A stretch of 64,000 nt of DNA from Ectopseudomonas mendocina (GTDB lineage: Bacteria > Pseudomonadota > Gammaproteobacteria > Pseudomonadales > Pseudomonadaceae). Shown here piece by piece: positions 41,780 to 50,069 of the stretch (within the stretch, counting starts at the first letter, position 1; the number at the start of each line of letters is the position of its first letter). The notes under the pieces were generated by a model. That model had not been told where the DNA came from and ran no database searches. It saw nothing but the letters and a program-made list of their open reading frames with translations. Location of the stretch: contig NZ_SCFY01000023.1 of the NCBI RefSeq assembly GCF_007049795.1, positions 1-64,000 of the forward strand, read 5' to 3'. A program made the translations under genes and the position numbers.

Positions 41780-42345
41780 GACGCGTGCTGCAACGCCGGG
41801 TCGCGGCGCCAGGTGAGCCAGCCACTGATGGCCAGGGCGGTGAAGGCCGCGTAGAGACCTGCAGTCAGGTACAGCTCGCTATACAGGAAGAAGGCCACGT
41901 AGCAGATATCGACCATTATCCAGAGCGCCCAGCACTGCAGGCGTTTCTGCGCCATCCACAGCTGCGCCACCAGGCTGAAGGCGGTCAGTGCCGAATCCAG
42001 CCAGGGCGAGCTGGCATCGGTGTAAGTTGCCATAAGGTAGCCGAGCAACCCGGCGCCGAGCGTACCGATCAGCAATCCGCTCAGAACTGCGACCACACCC
42101 AGGCGGCTGACCTTGCGTCCATCGTGGCGGTCTCCACCACGGGTCCACTGCCACCAACCGTAGAGCTGCAGCGCGGCGAACAACAGTTGCAAGAGCAAGT
42201 TGGAATACAGCCGCCAGTCGTAGAACAGCCAGGCGTAGAGCAGCACCATGAGCAGGCCGATTGGCCAGCACCAGGGGTTCTGTCTGACCGTCAGCCAGAC
42301 TGCGACGATGCCGAGCCCGGCAGCAACGAGTTCAAGCCAGGACAT
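41776..42345 (-). CDS. pnuC: Nicotinamide riboside transporter PnuC
   Basis: A 189-residue membrane protein with about seven helices. The family motifs are visible: WLTVRQNPWCWPIGL, YDWRLYSNLLLQLLFAALQLYGWWQW and WALWIMVDICYVAFFL (the substrate-binding W-x-x-x-D/N region). PnuC lets nicotinamide riboside enter by facilitated diffusion, after which kinase action traps it. The kinase gene follows with an ATGA overlap. Confidence 0.93.
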   Translation of the reverse strand: MSWLELVAAGLGIVAVWLTVRQNPWCWPIGLLMVLLYAWLFYDWRLYSNLLLQLLFAALQLYGWWQWTRGGDRHDGRKVSRLGVVAVLSGLLIGTLGAGLLGYLMATYTDASSPWLDSALTAFSLVAQLWMAQKRLQCWALWIMVDICYVAFFLYSELYLTAGLYAAFTALAISGWLTWRRDPALQHAS

Positions 42346-42395
42346 CTGGCGCCCTCAAATCATGAAAGGGTGGCGATTGTACTGATGCACGCGGC

Positions 42396-43010
42396 TCAGC
42401 ACACCAGGCTGTCGGCTTGTCGATAGAGCATCAGCAGCTTGCGGGTGATGGTTTGCTGGATGTCGTCACGCTCGAAGCTCGACAGTCGCTCCAGGCGTGC
42501 CAGCTGCAGGCGATGCAGGTGGATATAGGGCATCTGCTGGTCGAACTCGCGCAGGTCGCCCTTCATCAGCACCGGCAGGAATAGATCACCGATTTTCTTC
42601 TGGTTGCTGATGATCTGCGCCAGGGCCGGTTTGAAGGGCATGGTCTTGGGCGCCGGCCCGCCATCCTTGATCTGGGTGCTGAGCAGGAGCCCAGGTTTGC
42701 CCAGAACCTTGCCCGGCAACACGCACAGGCCCGTCTTGCGGATGGCCTGGCTATCGATACCGTGCAGGGTGTCGTGGAAGGCGTAGGGATTGGGCAGCAC
42801 CACCATCTTGCGCCCGAGGTCGGTGGGGAAGTGCAGGCTGTAGTTGGTGTAAAGCTGCCCCACCGACTCGGAATAGACGCACAAGCGGTTCTCGAACAGC
42901 TTGATGAAACGTTCGGCCAGCTCGCGGCGGGCCATGCTGTCCAGGTCCCAGATCAGGTCCTGATTCTGTGGTCGACTGAAATCGACCTCCTGATGCTGCA
43001 TGCTGCTCAT
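42396..43010 (-). CDS. Hypothetical protein encoded after a chemoreceptor gene
   Basis: A 204-residue soluble protein starting MSSMQHQEVDFSRPQNQ; an upstream in-frame codon at 43037 would overlap the chemoreceptor end, and neither start has a strong ribosome site. It has no signal or membrane segment. Helical ends flank a central part (LRHGID-type turn, KTGLCVLPGKVLGKPGLLL). It begins seven bases after the chemoreceptor stop, so it is probably co-transcribed. I do not recognise a domain; a link with chemoreceptor signalling is only suggested by position. Confidence 0.65.
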   Translation of the reverse strand: MSSMQHQEVDFSRPQNQDLIWDLDSMARRELAERFIKLFENRLCVYSESVGQLYTNYSLHFPTDLGRKMVVLPNPYAFHDTLHGIDSQAIRKTGLCVLPGKVLGKPGLLLSTQIKDGGPAPKTMPFKPALAQIISNQKKIGDLFLPVLMKGDLREFDQQMPYIHLHRLQLARLERLSSFERDDIQQTITRKLLMLYRQADSLVC

Positions 43011-43017
43011 GGTCGAC

Positions 43018-44652
43018 TCATACGCGGAATTGCCCAAGCAGACGACTGAGCTGGTCGGCCAGCTGTTTCAGGTGTTGGCTGGCCGCGCTCGACTGCTCGG
43101 CAGCCTCGGCGGTGTTGTGGGCCAGCGCTGCCGTCTGCGTGACGTTCTGATTGATGTCCTCCACCACGTGGGATTGCTGCAGGGTGGCGCTGGCGATCGA
43201 GGCATTGAGCCCGGTCAGGTTGCGTAGCGACTGGGCGATCTGGGCGAGGCTTTCGCCGGCCTGGCTGGCTTGCTCCACAGTCAGCTGGGAGGCGCGACTG
43301 CTTTCGTTGATCACCTTGACCGCGGCCTCGGAGTTTCCCTGAAGACGCTCGATCATGCCCTGAATTTCTGCGGTGGAGGTTTGCGTGCGTTGCGCCAGCA
43401 GCCTCACTTCGTCGGCAACCACAGCGAAACCGCGACCCTGCTCACCAGCGCGGGCAGCCTCGATGGCAGCGTTGAGGGCGAGCAGGTTGGTTTGCTCGGC
43501 GATGGAGCGGATTACCTCCAGCACGCTGCCGATCTGTGTGCTCTCGCTGGCCAGTGATTGGATCACCTCGACGGCCTTGTCGATGGTGCCCGACAACTGA
43601 TCGATCTGGCGCAGGCTCGCTTCGATGTTCTGCTGGCCTTGTCTGGCCTGGTCCTCGGCGGTGTGCATCTCGCTGGAGGCGTGCTCGGCGTTCTTCGCCA
43701 CGTCCTGCACACCGTAGGTCACCTCGTTGACGGCGGTCGCTACCAGCTCCATCTGCTGGGCCTGCTGCTGGCTATGGCGCTGAGCTTCGCTGGAAATATC
43801 GCCGAGATTGCCCGCGGCCTGATCCAGCGAGCCGGCCGACTCGAGCATCTGACGGATAACGTGCCGCAGCTTGTCGGTGAAGGCATTGAAGTGGGCGGCC
43901 AGTGCTGTGAGTTCATCGCGGCCATGAGTATCGAGATTACGGGTCAGGTCGCCTTCGCCGCTGGCGATGTTGGCCATGGCGTCGACCGCTGCCTGCAGCG
44001 GTTGCACGATGCTGCGGGTAATGACGACTACCAGCCCCGTCAGCAGCACGGCAATCAGAAAGCCGATGGTGATGGCTTTCAGTGCCTGAGCCTTGAACTC
44101 TGCCTGTACATCATCGACATAGACACCGGAGCCAATGATCCAGCCCCAGGGCTGGAACAGCTCGACATAGGAAATCTTCGGTACCGGGTCACTGGCGCCT
44201 GGCTTCGGCCAGCGGTAATCGACCTGGCCGGCACCCTGGCTGCGGGTGATGGCGACCATCTCGTTGAACAGCGCCTTGCCGTCCGGATCCTTGAAGCTGG
44301 ACAGGTTCTGACCTTCGAGTTTGGGATTGGTCGGGTGCATGACCATCACCGGCGTCTGGTCATTGATCCAGAAATACTCCTGGCCGGCATAACGCAGCCC
44401 GCGTATGACCTCCATCGCCTGTTTCTGGGCTTGTTCACGGTCAAGGCTGCCGGCGCTTTCCAGATCATGGAAATACTTGAGGATGCCCGCCACGCTCTGC
44501 ACCACATGCTCGGTTTTTTCCGATTTGGCGAGGTAAAGATCGCTGTGTATCTGGCGCAACATATAAGCGCCCTGGAGGATCAGCGTCAGGAGGGCAAGCG
44601 CCAGAATCAACCACAAGCGACGGCTGATGGGAAGACTGCGTAAATGGTTCAT
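43018..44652 (-). CDS. Methyl-accepting chemotaxis protein with single Cache domain
   Basis: A 544-residue chemoreceptor. It has a first membrane helix (LWLILALALLTLILQGAYML), a periplasmic single-Cache (sCache_2) domain with YFWINDQTPVMVMHP and YVELFQPWGWIIGSGVYVDD, a second helix (TIGFLIAVLLTGLVVVIT), HAMP (GEGDLTRNLDTHGRDELTAL), and a cytoplasmic hairpin with the signalling tip IAEQTNLLALNAAIEAARAG. There is no C-terminal CheR-binding pentapeptide. Single-Cache receptors often sense short organic acids. The start MNHLRSLPISRR is preferred over an upstream codon that adds 11 residues. Confidence 0.93.
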   Translation of the reverse strand: MNHLRSLPISRRLWLILALALLTLILQGAYMLRQIHSDLYLAKSEKTEHVVQSVAGILKYFHDLESAGSLDREQAQKQAMEVIRGLRYAGQEYFWINDQTPVMVMHPTNPKLEGQNLSSFKDPDGKALFNEMVAITRSQGAGQVDYRWPKPGASDPVPKISYVELFQPWGWIIGSGVYVDDVQAEFKAQALKAITIGFLIAVLLTGLVVVITRSIVQPLQAAVDAMANIASGEGDLTRNLDTHGRDELTALAAHFNAFTDKLRHVIRQMLESAGSLDQAAGNLGDISSEAQRHSQQQAQQMELVATAVNEVTYGVQDVAKNAEHASSEMHTAEDQARQGQQNIEASLRQIDQLSGTIDKAVEVIQSLASESTQIGSVLEVIRSIAEQTNLLALNAAIEAARAGEQGRGFAVVADEVRLLAQRTQTSTAEIQGMIERLQGNSEAAVKVINESSRASQLTVEQASQAGESLAQIAQSLRNLTGLNASIASATLQQSHVVEDINQNVTQTAALAHNTAEAAEQSSAASQHLKQLADQLSRLLGQFRV

Positions 44653-44917
44653 GGGCGAATACCGGATTGTTGTAATTGTCAGCATTAGGGCAACCCCGAG
44701 CAGTACTGGCGATACTGTCGCATCGGAGCATTATTCACGCCAGTTGTCTGATAGCATTTCGGCCGCCAGGCGCAAAACCTGAGTGATTGGCGAGCCAGGC
44801 GCTGTTTCTGCCGGGACGCACGCGCAGGAACCTGCGTAGTGTGTTTATGTCCCAGGGCGGGCTGTATTGCATATTCGAGTTTACGCGCGGCAAAGTCGTC
44901 GCGCTTTGGGGGAGTTG

Positions 44918-45748
44918 ATGGATATCTGGATGGCCTTTCAGGCCCTGATTCTGGGCATTGTGGAAGGGCTGACCGAGTTCTTGCCGATTTCCAGCACCGG
45001 GCACCTGATCGTGGTCGGAGACTTGCTGGGTTTCAATGGCCAAACGGCAACCGCGTTCAAGATCATTATCCAGCTTGGCGCCATTCTGGCGGTGATCTGG
45101 GAGTTCCGGGCCAAGGTGCTCGGTGTGGTGGTCGGGCTGCCCAATGAGCCCAAGGCCCAGCGTTTCACCTTCAATCTGCTGTTGGCGTTCATTCCGGCCG
45201 TGATCTTCGGCCTGGCCTTCGCCGATCTCATCGAGCACTGGCTGTTCAACCCCATTACCGTGGCCATGGCGCTGATCATCGGCGGCATCATCATGCTCTG
45301 GGCAGAGAAGCGCGATCATACCATCCAGGCCGAAACGGTCGACGACATGGACTGGAAGCTGGCCCTGAAGGTCGGTTTCGCCCAGTGCCTGGCGCTGATT
45401 CCAGGTACGTCGCGTTCGGGCGCTACCATCATCGGCGGCCTGGTCTTCGGGTTGTCGCGCAAGGCCGCGACCGAGTTTTCCTTCTTCCTTGCCATGCCGA
45501 CTATGGTGGCGGCTACGGTCTATTCGCTGTTCAAGTACCGCGACATTCTGCAGATGAGCGACTTGCCAATCTTCGCCATTGGCTTCGTCAGCACCTTCAT
45601 CGTGGCGATGATCGCCGTGCGTGCCTTGCTCAAGTTCATCACCAACCACAGCTATGCGGTATTCGCTTGGTATCGCATTGCCTTCGGCCTGGTGATTCTG
45701 GCGACCTGGCAGTTGTACCTGATCGACTGGAGCACCGCTCAGCCGTGA
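44918..45748 (+). CDS. uppP: Undecaprenyl-diphosphatase UppP (BacA)
   Basis: A 276-residue integral membrane phosphatase that recycles the lipid carrier for peptidoglycan and O-antigen. The active-site motifs are both visible: EGLTEFLPISSTGH (E16, E20, S26, H29) and LIPGTSRSGATIIGG. Overproduction gives bacitracin resistance. The ATG at 44918 follows GGGGGAG. The stop overlaps the next ATG (TGATG), linking it to the cold-shock/DUF1294 gene. Confidence 0.95.
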   Translation: MDIWMAFQALILGIVEGLTEFLPISSTGHLIVVGDLLGFNGQTATAFKIIIQLGAILAVIWEFRAKVLGVVVGLPNEPKAQRFTFNLLLAFIPAVIFGLAFADLIEHWLFNPITVAMALIIGGIIMLWAEKRDHTIQAETVDDMDWKLALKVGFAQCLALIPGTSRSGATIIGGLVFGLSRKAATEFSFFLAMPTMVAATVYSLFKYRDILQMSDLPIFAIGFVSTFIVAMIAVRALLKFITNHSYAVFAWYRIAFGLVILATWQLYLIDWSTAQP

Positions 45749-46470
45749 TGGACAACGAGCGTAAGGGACGCCTGAAAAGCTGGGATGACGCCAAGGGCTT
45801 TGGCTTCATCCAGCCGGCAAACGGCGGTGCTGACGTTTTCGCGCACATTTCCGTCATGCGCGGTGATCGCCGCCCGCAGCCAGGGGACGATGTGCTGTTC
45901 ATCGAAGGGCGCGACGAGCGTGGTCGGCCACGTGCCGCGCACCTGCGTCTGGCCGGCGAACTGAGCCTCGACCGCCAGGCCATCCGGCGCAAGCCGAAAA
46001 CGCCGGACAATGCTGCGCCGGCGCAGCCAAAACCCGCTGCCAAACCTGCACGCAGAGCGGCGACACAGTCGGGAGGCATCCACAGTCCAGGCAGCAAGAT
46101 CGTCCTGTTTGCCTTGCTCTGCGTATTGCCAGTGCTCGCTGCCCTGCAGCTGTTCGGCAAGGGGCTCTGGTGGCTGGCGCCGCTGTACCTGTCGGCCAGC
46201 CTGCTGAGCTTCGTGCAGTACTGGCTGGACAAACGCAACGCCCAGATCGGTGCTCAGCGTACGCCAGAGAACACCCTGCATCTGGTCGAACTGCTTGGTG
46301 GCTGGCCAGGCGCGCTAATCGCTCAACAAGTCTTTCGTCACAAGACGCGCAAGGCCTCCTACCAGACGGTTTTCTGGCTGATCGTCGGCTTGCACCAGCT
46401 ACTCTGGATCGACCTGCTGCTGTTCGATGGCGCCTACGTACTACACCACCTGCCCTCATTGGTGCGCTAG
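45748..46470 (+). CDS. Cold-shock domain fused to DUF1294 membrane domain
   Basis: A 240-residue two-domain protein. Residues 1-70 are a cold-shock domain (KGRLKSWDDAKGFGFIQP, DVFAHISVM, an RNA-binding beta barrel), then a basic, proline/alanine-rich linker, then from about residue 115 four membrane helices of the DUF1294 family (LSFVQYWLDKRNAQIG, VELLGGWPGALIAQQVFRHK). The fusion should hold an RNA-binding domain at the inner membrane. It overlaps the uppP stop codon and is probably co-translated. The function is unknown. Confidence 0.88.
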   Translation: MDNERKGRLKSWDDAKGFGFIQPANGGADVFAHISVMRGDRRPQPGDDVLFIEGRDERGRPRAAHLRLAGELSLDRQAIRRKPKTPDNAAPAQPKPAAKPARRAATQSGGIHSPGSKIVLFALLCVLPVLAALQLFGKGLWWLAPLYLSASLLSFVQYWLDKRNAQIGAQRTPENTLHLVELLGGWPGALIAQQVFRHKTRKASYQTVFWLIVGLHQLLWIDLLLFDGAYVLHHLPSLVR

Positions 46471-46575
46471 GGACAGCTTGCTGCGGAACTGGCATTGCAG
46501 TGTGCCAAGCGGCTATGTTGGCGCTCCAAGCCTGCCAGAGAGGGACCCCGCCTGCCTGGCGAGCACAACGTGGCT

Positions 46576-47433
46576 ATGACAACAAGAATGAAAAGAACCG
46601 GCAAACCCGCTGCGGCACCGCATCTGAGGCCCCGTATTCGGGTAGCGGGTCTGTGGCTGCTGTGTTGCCTGCTTGGGCCCGTGTACGCCTCTACCGAGGT
46701 ACAGCTGACGCTGGGCGGGACGCCTGAGTCAGTTGCCTATACCCGACAAGTGCTCGAGCAGACCCTGGCTCTCGGAGGCCATGGCGTCACTGTACGCGAG
46801 CGTGGCAACCCTCCCATGACGCGCCTGGAGGTCATGCTGCAGCGTGGGGATATCAGCGCCCTGATCCTTGGCCCGACGCAGGCGCGTGAGCGCAGGTTCC
46901 TGCCGGTGCGGGTGGGCATGACCGACAACCTGGTCAACCAGCGCATTTTATTCATCCCCAAGGGCAGGCAGGCCTTGTATGACAACGTGCACAGCCTGGA
47001 GGACTTTCGCCGCCTGCAGCAGGTGGCTGGCATGGGAGCGGCCTGGGCGGATAGGGCCATCTGGGTGGCCAATAATCTGCCGGTGGAGACCATCGAGGGC
47101 GACTGGAAACGACTGTACCGGATGGTGGCCTCGACGACGCGCCTGATCGATTACCTGCCCCGTGGCGCCCATGAAATGGCGCATGAGTGGACGCAGCATG
47201 CCGATCTGGAGGTGGAGCGCCACCTGCTGTTCAGCTACCCACAGGATCATGTCCTCTACGTCTCGCCGGCATACCCTGAGCTGCACAGCCTGCTGCAGAC
47301 GCTGCTGCCACAGGCGCAGCGCAGTGGGCTGATACGCCGCCTGGCCAGAGAACACTATCGCCAGATTTTCGAGCCACCGATCAGCCTGCAGCAGCGCCGC
47401 GTGATCCATCTGCAAATGGCTGCGCCCTTATAG
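46576..47433 (+). CDS. Periplasmic solute-binding-like protein
   Basis: A 285-residue protein with a signal peptide (VAGLWLLCCLLGPVYAS). The rest looks like the type II periplasmic binding fold of the SBP_bac_3 group: a first strand EVQLTLGGTPESVAY, then ALILGPTQARERRFLPVRVG and LVNQRILFIPKGRQALYDNV. No transporter genes are adjacent. Such lone binding proteins are common in Pseudomonas next to cyclase or sensor genes; here a truncated diguanylate cyclase follows after the YjbR fragment. Starts at 46576 or 46588 are both possible. Ligand unknown. Confidence 0.75.
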   Translation: MTTRMKRTGKPAAAPHLRPRIRVAGLWLLCCLLGPVYASTEVQLTLGGTPESVAYTRQVLEQTLALGGHGVTVRERGNPPMTRLEVMLQRGDISALILGPTQARERRFLPVRVGMTDNLVNQRILFIPKGRQALYDNVHSLEDFRRLQQVAGMGAAWADRAIWVANNLPVETIEGDWKRLYRMVASTTRLIDYLPRGAHEMAHEWTQHADLEVERHLLFSYPQDHVLYVSPAYPELHSLLQTLLPQAQRSGLIRRLAREHYRQIFEPPISLQQRRVIHLQMAAPL

Positions 47434-47700
47434 CAGCAGCCCCGGCTGCAGACGTTTTGGCAGTTTGCGAACCACCAGTTGGTGCGAGCGCGTCAGCAGT
47501 TGGCGCAGCTCGTCGTCGCCGAGCGGCAATTGCCGCGCATTCATGCTGATCCAGCGAGCGCGAGCCAGGTAAGGGGCAGGGCGAATGCCGGGGCGGTCGA
47601 TATAGCCGAGAAACAGGTCGGCATCGACCTTGAAGGCCAGCCCCTCACCGAGTGAATCGGTAATGGCGAACATCTTGTTGCCGGCCACGGAAAACACCCG
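47428..47700 (-). pseudogene. YjbR/MmcQ-type DNA-binding protein gene lacking its 5' end
   Basis: From 47700 the minus strand reads RVFSVAGNKMFAITD and continues GYIDRPGIRPAPYLARARWI to LVVRKLPKRLQPGLLL, which is the middle and end of the MmcQ/YjbR family (about 115 residues in full). The first 20 or so residues, normally ending in WG-x-x, are missing; upstream codons in frame belong to unrelated sequence antisense to the next gene. Translation could still start at an upstream codon, giving a protein with a foreign N-terminus. Confidence 0.75.
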
Positions 47701-47701
47701 A

Positions 47702-48583
47702 ATGTTCAACCTGCTCACGGCATTGGCGATATTCGCCATCGCACTCGCCTGCGCGCTGAAACGTCAGCGCAGCGCCTATTTTTTCCTTGCAGCCTTTGGC
47801 CTGCTGATACTCGGTGGCGCCACCACCACGCTGCGTGCCATGGGCGTGCCACCGACCAACGTATTCACCGTCGATGGTCTGCAGTTGGGCTCATCGCTGG
47901 AGATGCTCCTGCTGGCCTTTGCCCTGGCCGACCGCATCAACGTCATGCGTCAGGAAAAGATGCGCACCCAGGCACAACTGGTAGAGACCCTGCAGCGCTC
48001 CGAGCGTGAACTGGAGCAGCGTGTGCAGGAACGCACGCAGGAGCTGCAGCGACTCAATCAAAGCCTGGAAAATCTCAGCGTGACCGACGCATTGACGAAT
48101 ATCGGCAACCGCCGGCAGTTCGATGCCGAACTCACGCGACAATGGCGACAGGCGCAACGCAATGCTACGCCGCTGGCGCTGGCCATCATGGATGAGGATT
48201 GGTTCAAGGCCTACAACGACCTCTACGGGCACCCGGCAGGCGATGCCTGTTTGCGTCAGATCGCGCAGACACTGGCGGCGACGCTGGCGCGCTCGACGGA
48301 TTTCGTTGCCCGCTACGGAGGGGAGGAGTTCGTCTTCCTGGCGCCGAGCACCGAGTTGGCCGGCGCGCTGCAACGGACCGAAAAACTGATCGCCGCCATG
48401 GCTAGTCTGAACCTTGCCCATAGCGGCTCGCCCTACGCTCGCGTCACCCTGAGCATTGGCGTGGCCGCGATGCAGGCCACTTCGGGAGGGGATCCACAGC
48501 AGCTTCTGCAACGGGCCGATGCAGCCCAGTACCGGGCCAAACAAGGTGGACGTAACCGCGTCGAGTGCGACCAGAGCGCGTGA
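47702..48583 (+). CDS. Diguanylate cyclase with truncated 7TM sensor
   Basis: A 293-residue protein. Residues 1-80 hold only two or three membrane helices (LLTALAIFAIALACAL, YFFLAAFGLLILGG and SLEMLLLAFALADRINV) resembling the last helices of a 7TMR-DISM sensor. A coiled coil follows, then a GGDEF domain with active-site ARYGGEEFVFL and an intact inhibitory RxxD (RSTD) five residues upstream. It would make cyclic di-GMP. The periplasmic DISM domain and first four helices are missing, as the joint with the YjbR gene lies directly upstream. The ATG at 47702 is the first in frame; whether it is expressed is unknown. Confidence 0.72.
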   Translation: MFNLLTALAIFAIALACALKRQRSAYFFLAAFGLLILGGATTTLRAMGVPPTNVFTVDGLQLGSSLEMLLLAFALADRINVMRQEKMRTQAQLVETLQRSERELEQRVQERTQELQRLNQSLENLSVTDALTNIGNRRQFDAELTRQWRQAQRNATPLALAIMDEDWFKAYNDLYGHPAGDACLRQIAQTLAATLARSTDFVARYGGEEFVFLAPSTELAGALQRTEKLIAAMASLNLAHSGSPYARVTLSIGVAAMQATSGGDPQQLLQRADAAQYRAKQGGRNRVECDQSA

Positions 48584-48604
48584 AAGGGCTTCACAGCGTC
48601 GCAT

Positions 48605-48640
48605 AAAAAAGCCCCGGACACGCCAGGCGCGACCAGGGCT
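48605..48640 (-). terminator. Terminator of mexEF-oprN
   Basis: On the minus strand AGCCCTGG pairs with CCGGGGCT (one G-U) and is followed by TTTTTT, 40 bases after the oprN stop. Confidence 0.75.
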
Positions 48641-48680
48641 AAAGGAGCAGCGGAGCTGGGCCGCTCCCTGGAGAGAGGGT

Positions 48681-50069
48681 TCAGGCCGGCGGTTGCCAGC
48701 CACCGCCGAGCGCCTTGTAGATGGCGACGATGCCGCTGTACAGCTCGACTTCGGCCACTGCCTGGGCATCTTCGGCAGCCAGGCGTTCGCGTTCGGCATC
48801 TAGCAACACGAGAAAATCCGTTGTGCCTTCGCGATAGCGAATCGCGGCCTGATCCGCTGCCGCACGGCTGGCTTCAGCCTGGCGAACCAGGGCGATCAGA
48901 CGTTGCTGGCGTTTACCGTAATCGCTGAAGGCGTTTTCCGATTCTTCCAGGGCCAGCAGTACCTGCTGCTCGTATTGCGCCAGAGCACCGTCGGCTTCGG
49001 CTTCGGCTCCCCGCAGACGGGCGCGCACGCTGCCCAGATCGAACGCCGCCCAGCTGATGCTCGGCGCTACGCCCCAGGCCCGCGCCGCCGAGGCGCCCAG
49101 TTGCGAGCCACGACCAGCGGTGAAGCCAAGAAAGCCGGAGAGGCTGACCCGCGGGAACAGGTCTGCCGTCGCCACACCCACCTCAGCGGTCGCCGCTGCC
49201 AGCTGTCGTTCAGCCGCCTGGATATCCGGGCGGCGGCGCAGCAGTTCGGCCGGGTTGCCGATCGGCAGCGCCTTGGCGATCACCGGCAATGATTTGGGCG
49301 TCAGGTCGACCTGCAATTGCTCCGGGCGTTGGCCGAGTAGGGTGGCGATACGGTTCTGCGCCCGTACCTGTTGCGCCTGCAGTTGCGGCAGGCTGGCTTC
49401 GGTGGCGGCCAGGCGGGCGTCGGCGCGCAGCACGTCGAGTTCGGTACCGACGCCGGCATCGCGCAACTGCTCGGTGATGGCGCGCGAATCCTGCTGGTTC
49501 TTCAGGTTGTCGCGGGCGATGCGCTCGCGCAGTTGCGCACCGCGCAGAGTGCCGTAGGCATCGACCAGCTCGGCGATCAGGCTGACCTGCAACTGGTAGT
49601 AGTCGGCTTCGGCCACTTCGATGCGCGCCTCGCTGGCTTGTAGCTGGCGCTGGATGCGGCCGAACAGATCCACTTCCCAGGCCATGTCCAGGCCCAGGTC
49701 GTAGCGTTCCTGACGAACGCGCTCGTCCGTGGTCGGCGGCTGCTGAGCCTTGCTGAACTCACCACTGGCGCGGCTGGTAACGGTGGGCAGGCGGTCGTTG
49801 ACCACTTCATCACGAATCGCCCGCGCTGCACGCAGGCGGTTGAACGCAACGCGCAACTCGCGGTTGTCCGCAAGCGAGTGCTGCACCAACTGGTTCAGCG
49901 TCGGGTCGTCGAACTGCTGCCACCAGGTGGCTTCGAAGCGGCTGCGGTCGTACTCGGCCGCCTCCAGCGCCTTGAAGCGCGCGGGCTCGGTAGCAGGTGC
50001 CCGGTAGTCCGGGCCGACGGCGCAGGCCGACAGCGCCAGGGTCAGCAGAGCGGGGGCGAAGGCTTTCAT
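48681..50069 (-). CDS. oprN: Outer-membrane efflux channel OprN
   Basis: A 462-residue TolC-family lipoprotein of the NodT/OprM group. The signal MKAFAPALLTLALSAC places the acylated cysteine at residue 16. Two outer membrane efflux repeats are visible, with typical YDLGLDMAWEVDLFGRI and LLRRRPDIQAAERQLAAATA segments. It forms the outer-membrane exit duct for MexEF. The ATG overlaps the mexF stop (ATGA), so it is translated as part of the operon. Length is normal. Confidence 0.93.
   Translation of the reverse strand: MKAFAPALLTLALSACAVGPDYRAPATEPARFKALEAAEYDRSRFEATWWQQFDDPTLNQLVQHSLADNRELRVAFNRLRAARAIRDEVVNDRLPTVTSRASGEFSKAQQPPTTDERVRQERYDLGLDMAWEVDLFGRIQRQLQASEARIEVAEADYYQLQVSLIAELVDAYGTLRGAQLRERIARDNLKNQQDSRAITEQLRDAGVGTELDVLRADARLAATEASLPQLQAQQVRAQNRIATLLGQRPEQLQVDLTPKSLPVIAKALPIGNPAELLRRRPDIQAAERQLAAATAEVGVATADLFPRVSLSGFLGFTAGRGSQLGASAARAWGVAPSISWAAFDLGSVRARLRGAEAEADGALAQYEQQVLLALEESENAFSDYGKRQQRLIALVRQAEASRAAADQAAIRYREGTTDFLVLLDAERERLAAEDAQAVAEVELYSGIVAIYKALGGGWQPPA

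Noticed and set aside
45385..46470. Upstream extension of the cold-shock/DUF1294 gene into uppP
   Set aside because: The extension overlaps uppP by 360 bases without homology, while ATG at 45748 gives the standard cold-shock N-terminus.
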